Source: Pseudomonas entomophila (GTDB lineage: Bacteria > Pseudomonadota > Gammaproteobacteria > Pseudomonadales > Pseudomonadaceae). From it: DNA of 64,000 nt. The DNA lies in contig NZ_CP070982.1 of NCBI RefSeq assembly GCF_018417595.1, positions 2,691,501 through 2,755,500 on the forward strand. Reading direction: 5' to 3'. Both the position numbers and the translations under genes were made by a program. A model generated the notes under the pieces. That model was given only the letters and a program-made list of their open reading frames with translations. It had not been told where the DNA came from and searched no databases. This document shows, piece by piece, positions 53,801 through 61,947 of this stretch (its first letter is position 1; each line of letters begins with the position of its first letter).

Positions 53801-53994
53801 GGTCTAGTCTCGCCGGGTCGTTGCCAAATCAACGACCGGGCCTGCAAGCCCGCCGCAAAAGATTCACTGCCAAGGCATCAACAACATATCCCCGTGTTGC
53901 TTGATGTGTCATGGCGGCTGCGTATGGGAGGCTCTTGGGCCTGCCGGTTTTCTCTTTTGCGCCGGTCTTGCAGACCTGTACGTAGCCGCCACCC
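53801..53994 (+). ncRNA. candidate structured RNA/leader element, copy A
   Basis: Stems visible are GGTCGTTG (53816-53823) with CAACGACC (53830-53837); a GGGCCTGCAAGCCC hairpin at about 53838-53852; GGTCTTGCAGACC at about 53964-53976; and a long-range pairing of GGCGGCTGCGTA near 53913 with TACGTAGCCGCC ending at 53991. Copy B keeps the stems with compensating base changes. It ends about 55 bp before a small ORF. It could be a cis-regulatory leader, a small RNA or a mobile structural element. Confidence 0.5.
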
Positions 53995-54049
53995 TATCCA
54001 CTGCAAGGGTGGCGTGGTGGCTGAAATCCAATGCAAAAGAGGATTTACC

Positions 54050-54307
54050 ATGCTCAAGATCGTTCCCGATCCACCCCATCCCACCGAGTCTCCTCACTTC
54101 CTCGAAGACACCCTGGTCCACGCCACCGAGTACGTCATGTGTGCGTTGGCGGTGTCCCACCATTCCTTGGCCCACCTGCCCAAGTCACCCGCCACGCTGG
54201 TGATGCTGACGGTGATGCATGAGCTCGATGCCACCCGCTCGTTGTTGGAGTCGACACTAGCTCAGTTGCAGATGAGCGCCCGGCCGCCGTCATACACGCT
54301 GCACTGA
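54050..54307 (+). CDS. small DUF6124-like protein, copy A
   Basis: The protein has 85 residues, beginning MLKIVPDPPHP. This is the opening of a family common in Pseudomonas and usually found beside DUF3077 proteins. The rest is helical (EDTLVHATEYVMCALAVSHHSLAHL; TLVMLTVMHELDATRSLLESTLAQLQ). There is no signal peptide or membrane segment, and the function is unknown. The AGAGGA site is well placed. It is duplicated as 55706-55963 with 9 or so substitutions, which shows that both copies are under coding constraint. Confidence 0.75.
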   Translation: MLKIVPDPPHPTESPHFLEDTLVHATEYVMCALAVSHHSLAHLPKSPATLVMLTVMHELDATRSLLESTLAQLQMSARPPSYTLH

Positions 54308-54325
54308 CAGCCCTGCGCAGCCCCC

Positions 54326-54412
54326 CTGTAGGAGCGGCTTCAGCCGCGATGCAGACACCGCGGTACCTGGCACCAGCGTTGCTGGTGATCGCGGCTGAAG
54401 CCGCTCCTACAG
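54326..54412. repeat. REP pair inside duplication copy A
   Basis: CTGTAGGAGCGGCTTCAGCCGCGAT is mirrored by ATCGCGGCTGAAG plus CCGCTCCTACAG, between the two small genes. Confidence 0.85.
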
Positions 54413-54452
54413 GTAGCTCGGTCACCCCTTCAAAGCTTCAGAGGAACCTCGA

Positions 54453-54740
54453 ATGGACAACGATCTCCCAGCAGACCACGGCCAACTCGGCTGGACCGTC
54501 GGCGCATGCACGTTTATGGAAGGCGCCACCAAAGGCACGCGCCTGTTTCGCGTGGAACCCGGCAACTGCGCCAACCACGCCATGGAACAAGCCTCCGTGC
54601 TGCTCGACAGCGCCCGCCGTGCGTCATTCATCGGTGTGATGGACAACGAGCCTGTGCTGGTCTGGGCGTCGCACTACCTCAGCGATATGGCCAAGGCATT
54701 GATGGACGATGCGCATATGGGCATTTTGAAGAAGGTTTGA
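54453..54740 (+). CDS. small DUF3077-like protein, copy A
   Basis: The protein has 95 residues. The pattern FMEGATKGTRLFRVEPGNCANHAMEQASVLLDSARR fits the Pseudomonas DUF3077 family (a short N-terminal strand region, then FxVxxG, then a helical ALxxAsxLL segment). No function is known to me. It is nearly identical to 56109-56396; the only clear differences are in the first 20 residues. The ATG follows GAGGAAC. The REP pair between this gene and the DUF6124-like gene does not break synteny, so the two probably belong together. Confidence 0.75.
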   Translation: MDNDLPADHGQLGWTVGACTFMEGATKGTRLFRVEPGNCANHAMEQASVLLDSARRASFIGVMDNEPVLVWASHYLSDMAKALMDDAHMGILKKV

Positions 54741-54868
54741 ACTGACTACACCCAACACATGCTGGCCTGTGGCAAACCCTGTCAGAATCACGACAAGGTA
54801 AATGTCACTCGGCCAGCCAGATTGACTGCTTGCGACCAGAGGTAGCGGCCAGAGCTCAAGGTAATGCG

Positions 54869-55351
54869 ATGAACAAAAAAGCAAGAAGAATGGCTGCACT
54901 GCTGGCCGTTACAGCCGCCTATCAGGCTGAGCCTGACTGGGTGTTCGATCCCAGCTGCATGACCCGAATACCCGATTGTCATAGCCTCATCGAAGTGTTT
55001 CGCCACATCAAACATGGCGGGCCGGAGTGGAGGAATCGCACTGTCACCCTGGTGTTTTCCAGCCCGTCGAATGCCTGGGTTCGGCTGTATCCGATTCACG
55101 ACACCGATACCCCGTACTTTGATTTCATGTACACCCGTGAAGAGCCGCCTCGGCAAGTCCTCTGCGACGTGCTACGGCAATATCCGCAGTGTGCTTTTCT
55201 TGATTGGTCGCCCGGGCGCCTGGCCTGCATCGAGGCGCAGGGGGCAGATGTTGAGTTGCTGGCGGACATCATCCGCGATGTCGCTGAAGTTGCCTGGGGG
55301 GAGTGCGGTACGGCTGTCGGGGCCTGGTGCAAGGAAATGGGAAGAGCCTGA
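54869..55351 (+). CDS. hypothetical protein between the two duplicated units
   Basis: I do not recognise this 160-residue protein. It opens with a basic helix (MNKKARRMAALLAVTAAYQA) that is too short and polar to be a sure signal peptide. Further on it is a compact alpha/beta-looking sequence with several cysteines and aromatic residues (CMTRIPDC; QYPQCAFLDWSPGRLACIEA) and an acidic helix (VELLADIIRDVAEVAW). It is not part of the duplicated unit and occurs once. The DNA just before it (54741-54868) shows nothing more than an AAGG ribosome-binding site. Confidence 0.6.
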   Translation: MNKKARRMAALLAVTAAYQAEPDWVFDPSCMTRIPDCHSLIEVFRHIKHGGPEWRNRTVTLVFSSPSNAWVRLYPIHDTDTPYFDFMYTREEPPRQVLCDVLRQYPQCAFLDWSPGRLACIEAQGADVELLADIIRDVAEVAWGECGTAVGAWCKEMGRA

Positions 55352-55450
55352 GGCAGTGGAGCACGTCCTACAGGGATGAATCAGATTTTCCCTATTTCGA
55401 GTAGGCCGTTTCCGAAGCATGCTTTTGCGGCTTTTGCACCATCCAACAGA

Positions 55451-55650
55451 GGTCTAGTCTCGCCGGGCCGTTGAAAAAAACAGCGGCCGGGTCTGCAAGC
55501 CCGAGCGGGACAACTAGATCAGCACCACCTCCTGTCATTGGCTTCAAACCATTGACTGTGCGTTTTGGTGGCTGCGTACGGGTGGCCTTCGCGCCAGCCG
55601 GGCTTTCTCTAGTTGCCCCGGTCTTGCAGGCCCGTACGTAGCCGCCACCC
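55451..55650 (+). ncRNA. candidate structured RNA/leader element, copy B
   Basis: GGCCGTTG (55466-55473) pairs with CAGCGGCC (55481-55488). Against copy A, a T-A pair has become C-G and a T-A pair has become a T-G wobble, so pairing is conserved while sequence is not. GGGTCTGCAAGCCC follows. The long-range arms are GGTGGCTGCGTACGGG near 55568 and CCCGTACGTAGCCGCCACC ending about 55649, a longer pairing than in copy A. Confidence 0.5.
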
Positions 55651-55705
55651 AATCGTCTGCAAGCGATTGGCGGCGGTCCGATCAGCGCAACTGGAGAGCT
55701 ATATC

Positions 55706-55963
55706 ATGCTGAAGATTGTTCCGGATCCACCGCCTTCCACCGAGTCCCCTCACTTCCTCGAAGACACGCTTGTCCACGCTACCGAGTACGTCATGTGCGC
55801 GCTGACGGTGACGCATCAGTCCTTGACCCATCTGCCCAAGTCGCCCGCCACGCTGGTGATGCTGACGGTAATGCACGAACTCGATGCCACCCGCACGTTG
55901 CTGGAATCGGCACTGGCTCAACTGCAGATGAGCGCCCGGCCGCCGTCATACACGCTGCACTGA
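55706..55963 (+). CDS. small DUF6124-like protein, copy B
   Basis: The protein has 85 residues, MLKIVPDPPPSTESPHF onward, the same length as copy A (54050-54307). Changes are mostly conservative (ALAVSHHSLAHL to ALTVTHQSLTHL; TRSLLEST to TRTLLESA). The last dozen residues, QMSARPPSYTLH, are identical. The GGAGAG ribosome-binding site differs from copy A, so the upstream region has changed while the product has been kept. The function is unknown. Confidence 0.75.
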   Translation: MLKIVPDPPPSTESPHFLEDTLVHATEYVMCALTVTHQSLTHLPKSPATLVMLTVMHELDATRTLLESALAQLQMSARPPSYTLH

Positions 55964-55981
55964 CAGCCCTGCGCAGCCCCC

Positions 55982-56068
55982 CTGTAGGAGCGGCTTCAGC
56001 CGCGATGCAGACACCGCGATACCTGGCACCAGCGCTGCTGGTGATCGCGGCTGAAGCCGCTCCTACAG
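55982..56068. repeat. REP pair inside duplication copy B
   Basis: Nearly identical to 54326-54412; CTGTAGGAGCGG arms are inverted. The near identity points to recent duplication or gene conversion of this part. Confidence 0.85.
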
Positions 56069-56108
56069 GTAGCTCGGTCACCCCTTCAAAGCTTCAGAGG
56101 AATCTCGA

Positions 56109-56396
56109 ATGGAAAACGATATCCCTGCAGACCACGGCCAACTCGGCTGGACGGTCGGCACCTGCACGTTTATGGAAGGCGCCACCAAAGGCACGCGCCT
56201 GTTCCGCGTGGAGCCCGGCAACTGCGCCAACCACGCCATGGAACAAGCCTCCGTGCTGCTCGACAGCGCCCGCCGCGCGTCATTCATCGGTGTGATGGAC
56301 AACGAACCGGTGCTGGTCTGGGCGTCGCACTACCTCAGTGATATGGCCAAGGCACTGATGGACGATGCGCACATGGGCATTTTGAAGAAGGTCTGA
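56109..56396 (+). CDS. small DUF3077-like protein, copy B
   Basis: The protein has 95 residues and is identical to copy A (54453-54740) except for three substitutions in the first 20 residues (D2E, L5I, A18T). Downstream of its stop the similarity to copy A ends at once, so this is the right edge of the duplicated unit. Family and function are as for copy A: a DUF3077-like Pseudomonas protein without known role. Confidence 0.75.
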   Translation: MENDIPADHGQLGWTVGTCTFMEGATKGTRLFRVEPGNCANHAMEQASVLLDSARRASFIGVMDNEPVLVWASHYLSDMAKALMDDAHMGILKKV

Positions 56397-56862
56397 AATG
56401 GCAATCGAGGGGGAGGGCTGCTTTGCTTTATGACCTGACGCGCCTCCCGTTTCATGGAAGCCAATCCTAGATTTTTGTGATCCGCGAACATCCGCTTTTG
56501 GCCGAGCTCTACCGAATCTGACCGCAGCAATGGGGCCAGGCTGCGTGAAAACCCAAACCAGAAATTGATGAGCGCGCTTGGCGCTGAGCTGATCCAGGAT
56601 GTTCGCGAACGTCCAGAAGCCAATTCTCAACCATGCCGCCGCAAATGGAAAATTTTGTCCCGCGCTAAACGAAAAATTTAATGAGATGGTCGGCATGGCG
56701 CCGCCGGGAAGACCGTGAAGATATACTGAACTTCTAAGTATGCGAGGAGCTAAGTGTTAACGTATCTCGTGTGCAGCACCTGCCGATTGGCTGGTAAGGC
56801 GGCACAAAAAATAAATGCCGCCTTACGCTTTATAGCTTGCCTATTGCTTAACTAGGAGATGG
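56397..56862. other. gene-free AT-richer region with inverted repeats, possible IS/MITE remnant
   Basis: No convincing gene is seen. GCGAACATCC (56484-56493) and GGATGTTCGC (56597-56606) are perfect 10-bp inverted repeats 103 bp apart, each next to a GATCC. The interior has GGCTGCGTGAAAACCC, which resembles sequence at transposon ends in pseudomonads. This may be a small non-autonomous element or an IS scar; the identity is not certain. It marks the start of the low-GC islet. Confidence 0.3.
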
Positions 56863-57423
56863 TTACGGGCTTAAGTCGAAAGGGCCAACATGGAAGTGCT
56901 GTGTGTCAATGTAGTAGTTGACATACCCATCGCCTTCAAATCTTAAGTGGAAGCCATTGGAAACATCGATGCTGATTGAATATTTAAACTCAAGTGGCCC
57001 TCCTCCGATTGTTTCAGATCTTGAGAGGTTGCCGTCATCGAACTTTAGCTCGCTTTCATCGAGAGTGATGCCTAATAATTTACATTTTGTTGTCGCGATG
57101 TATGTATTATGCTTTGGGTTGGTGATATGGATATTGATGGAGCCCACCCCTACGTCTGGATTGAAGTCCAGTGGAAATATAGAGTTTTCGGAGCTTTGAG
57201 CGTCCAGGGATTTATATTGGTCTGTGATGCTAGGCTGCTGACCCGTACTTCCTGTTTTTTCAGGGGGCTTATCAGTTGAGGCGTAGCGCCTCAAGAGTTT
57301 TTCTGCTGCAAAGTTGATTAGTTCTTCATTGTGTGTATAGTTGCTCCCGTATTGCTTGATGATGAGCTCTCTCACAAAAAACCTTGCAAGTTTTATATGG
57401 GTCTCGTAGTTGTTGTCGTTCAT
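56863..57423 (-). CDS. hypothetical protein, low-GC orphan
   Basis: I do not recognise this 186-residue protein. It has a helical N-terminal part (THIKLARFFVRELIIKQYGSNYTHNEELINFAAEKLLRRY), a Pro/Ser/Thr-rich linker (residues 50-75) and a C-terminal beta-rich domain (VGSINIHITNPKHNTYIATTKCKLLGITL ... LRFEGDGYVNYYIDTQHFHVGPF). There is no signal peptide. The start MNDNNYETH follows GGAG by six bases. Its base composition is far more A+T-rich than the genes around the siderophore locus, as is usual for recently acquired DNA. It sits between a possible IS scar and a transposase remnant. Confidence 0.6.
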   Translation of the reverse strand: MNDNNYETHIKLARFFVRELIIKQYGSNYTHNEELINFAAEKLLRRYASTDKPPEKTGSTGQQPSITDQYKSLDAQSSENSIFPLDFNPDVGVGSINIHITNPKHNTYIATTKCKLLGITLDESELKFDDGNLSRSETIGGGPLEFKYSISIDVSNGFHLRFEGDGYVNYYIDTQHFHVGPFDLSP

Positions 57424-57599
57424 TTCAAGCTCCATTGATTAATCCTTGAGGTCACCCTGACCTCATTTTGCAGGTTAGTTTGATTCTGCAAGAAATCAAC
57501 ATTGTTTCGAGGTTTTTTTAGGCACTATATGAAAAGCCATGATACTCGGTGATGCTGCATTGAAAACAGCTCTGGAATGCTCACAACATAACAACAAGC

Positions 57600-57746
57600 C
57601 TACAGCAGCCTCCGTCGCGAATGGCGCGGCGGCAACCTCCGGCCGCCCTGGGTTTCAAACAGATCAGCAACCAGCATCCACTCAGCGTCGGTCAAGCAGC
57701 TGGGATAGCGTTGTTCCGGTAACTGGCGTCGGTGTGTTTCGTTGTA
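57600..57746 (-). pseudogene. IS5-family transposase, N-terminal remnant
   Basis: The minus strand reads QRYPSCLTDAEWMLVADLF, the conserved N-terminal motif of IS5-family transposases (RYPSDLTDAEW...), for about 48 residues and then stops; the catalytic DDE part is gone. The remaining 57424-57599 and 57747-57959 hold nothing that I can identify, apart from the promoter region of the next gene. Confidence 0.6.
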
Positions 57747-57959
57747 GCCATAGGACTTACAAGGTTCGGGTGCCTGAAAGCTAAATCGGCCCGTAGCTTC
57801 CGTTCGTGGAGTACAGACAAGCATTAGGGGGCTTGCCAACTGGTTAGCTGCCAGTTCAATAAGACCCGGATTACCCGCCGGCCAGACGGTCATGGCGAAT
57901 TGCCTTACGGGGGCTATCGTTGCTTCTCTGGGCAACGACTACAGACCGAGGGTGCTGCA

Positions 57960-58676
57960 ATGAACACCAGTGATCTACTCGAACAGTTACTGCGGGCCGG
58001 TCAGGCCTCGCAAGCGCAACAGGGGAGCGGCGGCATTTCATCGCAAGACGGCCTGGGCGGTTTGGGCGGCTTACTCGGGGGCCTGCTTGGCGGCGGCAGC
58101 GCATCGGGTGGCGGTGGTGGCCTTGGCAGTTTACTCGGCGGCTTGTTGGGTGGCGGCAGCGCTGGCGGTGTCCCCCAGGGGCGCTCCGCAGGTGGTACCA
58201 ATTACGCGGCCCTGGCGTCGTTGGGCATGCTGGCGTTCCAGGCCTACCAAAGCTGGCAGCGCAGTCAGGCGGCAGCTCCGCAACAGGCCCTGCGTACTGT
58301 CGATCAATTGTCCGGTCCCGAGGCCGACGATCACAGCCATGCCATCTTGCGCGCGCTGATTGCGGCAGCCAAGGCTGACGGTCGCATCGACCAGCAAGAA
58401 GAACAGTTGATCTACGCCGAAATCAAACGTCACACCAACGACCCGCAGCTGCAGCAATGGCTGGATGAGGAAGTCGCCAAGCCACTCGATGCTGCCGAGG
58501 TGGCACAGTCGGCCCAGGACCCGGCCATGGCTGCGGAAATGTACCTGGCCAGCGTGATGCTGGTGGATGACCAGCAGGCCGCAGAGCGGGCCTACCTGGA
58601 CGAATTGGCCAGCGCCCTGCAAATCGATCCGACATTGCAGGTGCACCTGGAGCAGCAGGCCAAGGGCACGGCCTGA
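57960..58676 (+). CDS. DUF533/TerB-like protein with glycine-rich N-terminus
   Basis: The protein has 238 residues. Residues 28-75 are glycine-rich repeats (GGLGGLLGGLLGGGSASGG, then a second copy GSLLGGLLGGGSAGG). A short hydrophobic helix follows at about 85-97 (YAALASLGMLAFQAYQ). Residues 118-235 are the DUF533 (YebE-like) domain, related to TerB: HAILRALIAAAKADGRIDQQEEQLIYAEIKRH, with the DGRID metal-loop-like motif. Inner-membrane association is known for the family; a definite function is not. GAGGG precedes the start. It is a normal-GC gene and probably lies outside the acquired islet. Confidence 0.8.
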   Translation: MNTSDLLEQLLRAGQASQAQQGSGGISSQDGLGGLGGLLGGLLGGGSASGGGGGLGSLLGGLLGGGSAGGVPQGRSAGGTNYAALASLGMLAFQAYQSWQRSQAAAPQQALRTVDQLSGPEADDHSHAILRALIAAAKADGRIDQQEEQLIYAEIKRHTNDPQLQQWLDEEVAKPLDAAEVAQSAQDPAMAAEMYLASVMLVDDQQAAERAYLDELASALQIDPTLQVHLEQQAKGTA

Positions 58677-58824
58677 GTGGGTTGAGGTACCTACGCTCCT
58701 CGTCATTTCGAAGCATGAGCAGACCACGACTGCTGGTCGGCTGAGGCCGTTGCGCGTTTGGCTGTGGGGCTCGATGTGCTACTGTTCTCCGCCATCTGAA
58801 CGTAGCCTTCCGGGAAGGACCCTG

Positions 58825-60321
58825 ATGACAAAACAGCCAGTAGCCCCAAGTATTTGGTCTGAAGCACGCCGCCCTCGCAAAACGGAGGCTCCGGCTGAGG
58901 GCGGGGATGGACAAGAGGTCGTTGTAGCGTCTTCTAGCCCTAGCACGGAACAGCGCTCGGTTTTCCAGCAGGATTATGATCGTTTGTTGTTTTCCACTCC
59001 GGTTCGTCGCCTGGCTGATAAAACACAGGTCTGGCCCATGGAGGAGAATGACGGCGTGCGTACTCGCCTGACGCATTCTCATGAAGTCGCCAACCTGGCA
59101 CGTTCGATTGGCGCGCGAGCGTACAAAGGAGTCCGTGATGCTTTCAATCTATACAACAGTACCGATGACGGGCTCACTGATGTCATCAATCCTTTGTTGC
59201 TATCGATAGGTCTTGGGCACGACCTAGGCAACCCTCCGTTTGGGCATCAAGGCGAAGTGGCTATCGGTCGCTGGTTCAAGCGACGTGAAGACTGGATCTT
59301 CACTCACATAAAGGGAGGTGAAAAGGAGAAGCCACTTGACGTTCCTGTCCCTAAAACGCATTGGTCTGAATTTACTGAGTTTGATGGAAATCCACAGAGT
59401 CTTCGCCTTTTGACTAGGTTGCAAACCCATATTGATGGACTAGGCCTTGACCTATCCGCTGCCACCCTGGCTGCAGGGTTGAAGTACCCTGTGAGTTATC
59501 TAAATAGGGATGAGGATGATCCCGTTAAGAAAAAAGGTGGTTACTTCGAGTCTGAAAAGGACTTGGTTGAGTGGGTGAGGCAGCAAACCGGGCTGGAGGA
59601 GGGGCAACGTCACCCCCTGACTTGGATCATGGAGGCATGTGACGATATCGCCTATTCCGTTTTGGATGTGGATGACGTACTCAAAAAAGGGATTATGTCT
59701 CCAGATGACGTTCTGGTTATTTTGCGTCAAAAGCTCAGTGCCGAAGTTGTGGTTCGCAAGATTCAAGAAAAATTCAATGAAGTTGAATCGCGCCTGTTTT
59801 CTCCGGAAATTCAGCGTGATATAAAAATTGAGTACCTGCGAGCGTACCTGATTAATAATTTAATTGAGCACGCCGCTGAGACATTTAAAGCCAATGCGTC
59901 TGCTATTTTTGCTTTCAAATCGATAGCGCCGTTGATGGATAATAGTCGGCTCTGTGAAGAGCTTAAGTCCGTTGCTCGGCAAAATGCTTTTAGTCATCCC
60001 GACGTACTGCGTGCTGAGGCGTTGGGCTCGGCGGCTATTGATGGTTTGATGACAGTGTTGTGGGAGGCTATCTCTCATCGTAAGGACGCTGGGAAATTAC
60101 GGTCCAAGCGACTGGGTGCGCGCGCTAAATATGTGTTCTCCTTGATTAGCCCAAATTATATTGAGCAAGCCGATAAGCCTATGCACCCATCGGACGTAGC
60201 GTCCGGCTTACGCTATCGTGAACTTCGCTTGCTCACCGATATGGTGTCAGGAATGACCGATACATTTGCCATGCGTCTCTGGAACGATATTAAAGATATG
60301 CCCGATGCCAATTGCGCCTAA
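58825..60321 (+). CDS. dgt: dGTP triphosphohydrolase (HD-domain dGTPase)
   Basis: The protein has 498 residues, close to the ~505 of E. coli Dgt. HD metal ligands are in TRLTHSHEVANLARS (His), GLGHDLGNPPFGHQGE (His-Asp) and MEACDDIAYSVLDVDD (Asp). Dgt-type flanking motifs RLLTRLQTH and AGLKYP are present. It hydrolyses dGTP to deoxyguanosine and triphosphate. The first ~45 residues are a polar extension. The gene has a lower GC content than typical Pseudomonas genes and overlaps the following nucleotidyltransferase gene by 17 bp. Bacterial dGTPases that starve phages of dGTP are known, so a defence role of this pair is a reasonable inference. ATG 58825 follows AAGGA. Confidence 0.88.
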   Translation: MTKQPVAPSIWSEARRPRKTEAPAEGGDGQEVVVASSSPSTEQRSVFQQDYDRLLFSTPVRRLADKTQVWPMEENDGVRTRLTHSHEVANLARSIGARAYKGVRDAFNLYNSTDDGLTDVINPLLLSIGLGHDLGNPPFGHQGEVAIGRWFKRREDWIFTHIKGGEKEKPLDVPVPKTHWSEFTEFDGNPQSLRLLTRLQTHIDGLGLDLSAATLAAGLKYPVSYLNRDEDDPVKKKGGYFESEKDLVEWVRQQTGLEEGQRHPLTWIMEACDDIAYSVLDVDDVLKKGIMSPDDVLVILRQKLSAEVVVRKIQEKFNEVESRLFSPEIQRDIKIEYLRAYLINNLIEHAAETFKANASAIFAFKSIAPLMDNSRLCEELKSVARQNAFSHPDVLRAEALGSAAIDGLMTVLWEAISHRKDAGKLRSKRLGARAKYVFSLISPNYIEQADKPMHPSDVASGLRYRELRLLTDMVSGMTDTFAMRLWNDIKDMPDANCA

Positions 60322-61072
60322 TCAATCAGCGTTAAAACGCCGCCTGGATCGATATCTCTGGAGCAATAAATCTCGAGAGATGGAGGCCTTGCAGGCGATT
60401 TTGGCGGAAAATTTTCTCTCCTTTGAACGCGTTGCAGTGATAGGTGGACTTGTCCGCGACCTCGCTCGTGAAGGTCGATATGGTTTCAGGTCTGATGTGG
60501 ATCTTGTCATTGAAGACTCCAAAGAGAAGGTCAAGTTGCTGGCCGAGCGGCTTGGCGCGACACCTAATCGATTCGGCGGTTACGGTTATAAAAACGGGCC
60601 ATGGAAAATTGACTTCTGGGCCCTCGAAACCACATGGGCACGACAGCATGTGCCAATGCAAACATTGGAAGATGTTTTGCTTGGCACTTTCTTTGATTGG
60701 GATGCGATTGCTTATGATTTGAGGGCGCGCAAGCTGATATGCCCTGATGACTACTTTGAGCGCTTAAAGACCAAGAGGCTTGACGTTAATTTGCAGCCTA
60801 ATCCCTCTCCAATGGGGAACCTTGTTCGAGCGATCCGAAGGTTGGTGATGTGGCAGCTGGCCCCAGGTGAGGCACTAAAGCGATTCATTGATGAGCATCT
60901 GGATGAAGATGCGCTCCGTTATGTTCAAGAGAAGGAGGCGGAGTTGTTCTCCTACTGTGTGTCAACGCGGTGGGGGAATGTCCAGGAGGCGAAGCTCTCC
61001 TTGTTTTATGAACGAGCAATTGAGGTTCGTCAGTATGAGTTGTTTGGTGTAAATGATAGGTGCCAAGAGTAG
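60305..61072 (+). CDS. nucleotidyltransferase of the poly(A)-polymerase/CCA-enzyme head type
   Basis: The protein has 255 residues. The pol-beta nucleotidyltransferase core is complete: VIGGLVRDLAREGRYGFRSDVDLVIE (GG ... DVD) and a third acidic residue in KIDFWALE. The GGLVRD form is like CCA-adding enzymes, but the RNA-binding body of those enzymes is missing. The C-terminal half has a helical bundle (LVRAIRRLVMWQLAPGEALKRFIDEH) as in AbiEii- or MNT-like proteins. It starts inside the dGTPase gene (17-bp overlap), so the two are made together. The substrate is unknown; nucleotide transfer to a tRNA end or to a protein is possible. The pair looks like a two-gene defence or toxin-antitoxin unit. 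Confidence 0.75.
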   Translation: MPIAPNQSALKRRLDRYLWSNKSREMEALQAILAENFLSFERVAVIGGLVRDLAREGRYGFRSDVDLVIEDSKEKVKLLAERLGATPNRFGGYGYKNGPWKIDFWALETTWARQHVPMQTLEDVLLGTFFDWDAIAYDLRARKLICPDDYFERLKTKRLDVNLQPNPSPMGNLVRAIRRLVMWQLAPGEALKRFIDEHLDEDALRYVQEKEAELFSYCVSTRWGNVQEAKLSLFYERAIEVRQYELFGVNDRCQE

Positions 61073-61234
61073 CTTTGTGTTTGTAGTCGAGTGTAATTAA
61101 TATTTGGCGTATGCGCTCAAAGATGATGGGTTCAGTCAGCAATGGATAAAGTGAGCTGGCTCTCCTAAGGAAGCCATGATTTTCCAATCAAGAAGCGCTG
61201 CTTTAATCCTTGAACTGCGACTCAAGTCATAACC

Positions 61235-61807
61235 TCAACTAATAAAAATAATCTTCGAAACCAACTCCGCACTGTTCTTCGCCTGCAATTTCTTCATCAA
61301 CCGCGCCCGATGCACCTCCACCGTCCGGTGCGATATCCCCAACTGCCGCGCCACCTCCTTGCACGTCAACCCATTCACGATATGCAACGAAATCTCCCGC
61401 TCCCGCGGCGTCAGCTGCACCGTCGGCGCCGGCTGCCGATCCAGCCGCTCGAAATGCCAGATCATCAACTCGAACGGATCGTCCGTCGTCAACGTGAACC
61501 CATGCGCCCGCGCCCAGAACACCTCGCCATTGCGGTGCTGCATGAACCGCTCATCGGTATAGAAAGCCCCCAGCCCATTGCGCAGCCAGTGCTCGCTACG
61601 TTCGCCAATAGCCTGGTAATCCGCATGGGAGGGATACAACAACAGGGTCAGGTGCCCTTGCAGTTCTTCCCGGGTATACCCAAACAGCCGCGCAAACGCC
61701 TGGTTGCAATCGAGCATCCGCCGATGCCCGGTAATCAGTTGCGGCGCGGGCGACACCTGAAATGCCAGGCGCTCGAGGTCGGGGTAGGGTGGGGTGTGTA
61801 CGGTCAT
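61235..61807 (-). CDS. PAS-LuxR-type transcriptional regulator
   Basis: The protein has 190 residues. Residues 10-115 form a PAS domain (LITGHRRMLDCNQAFARLFGYTREELQGHLTLLLYPS ... HRNGEVFWARAHGFTL). Residues 125-190 form a LuxR/FixJ helix-turn-helix (LTPREREISLHIVNGLTCKEVARQLGISHRTVEVHRARLMKKLQAKNSAEL). There is no receiver or kinase domain, so it is a one-component sensor-regulator. The start MTVHTPPYPDLE was chosen; an in-frame ATG 15 codons earlier is possible. It is divergent from the thiolase and acyl-CoA synthetase-like genes, with 140 bp between, so it probably controls them. Such PAS-LuxR proteins adjoin catabolic operons in several pseudomonads. Confidence 0.85.
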   Translation of the reverse strand: MTVHTPPYPDLERLAFQVSPAPQLITGHRRMLDCNQAFARLFGYTREELQGHLTLLLYPSHADYQAIGERSEHWLRNGLGAFYTDERFMQHRNGEVFWARAHGFTLTTDDPFELMIWHFERLDRQPAPTVQLTPREREISLHIVNGLTCKEVARQLGISHRTVEVHRARLMKKLQAKNSAELVSKIIFIS

Positions 61808-61947
61808 CAGGCGTCCTGCCTCGGTGTCATGGTCATGCCCCGTAGCGCTCACTACTTACTCACGTACGTAGTTGCCCCAACTAGCGTGGGATTCGGGTGC
61901 TGACACATTGTATGGATTACCCGCTTCAAGGACAGAAGAAAATCACC

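Larger units (their letters stand above)
53714..54740 (+). repeat. tandem duplication, copy A
   Basis: This unit starts CGTCCTACA and contains, in order, a conserved leader (CAGATTTTCCCTATTTCGAG), a candidate structured RNA, a DUF6124-like gene, a REP pair and a DUF3077-like gene. The same order recurs at 55364-56396 with only scattered changes in the genes but many changes in the leader. The two units are separated by one unrelated gene. Confidence 0.8.
55364..56396 (+). repeat. tandem duplication, copy B
   Basis: The same layout as 53714-54740: leader, structured element, DUF6124-like gene, REP pair, DUF3077-like gene. The structured element and the region before the first gene have diverged strongly while base pairing is kept; the genes are almost identical. 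Confidence 0.8.
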
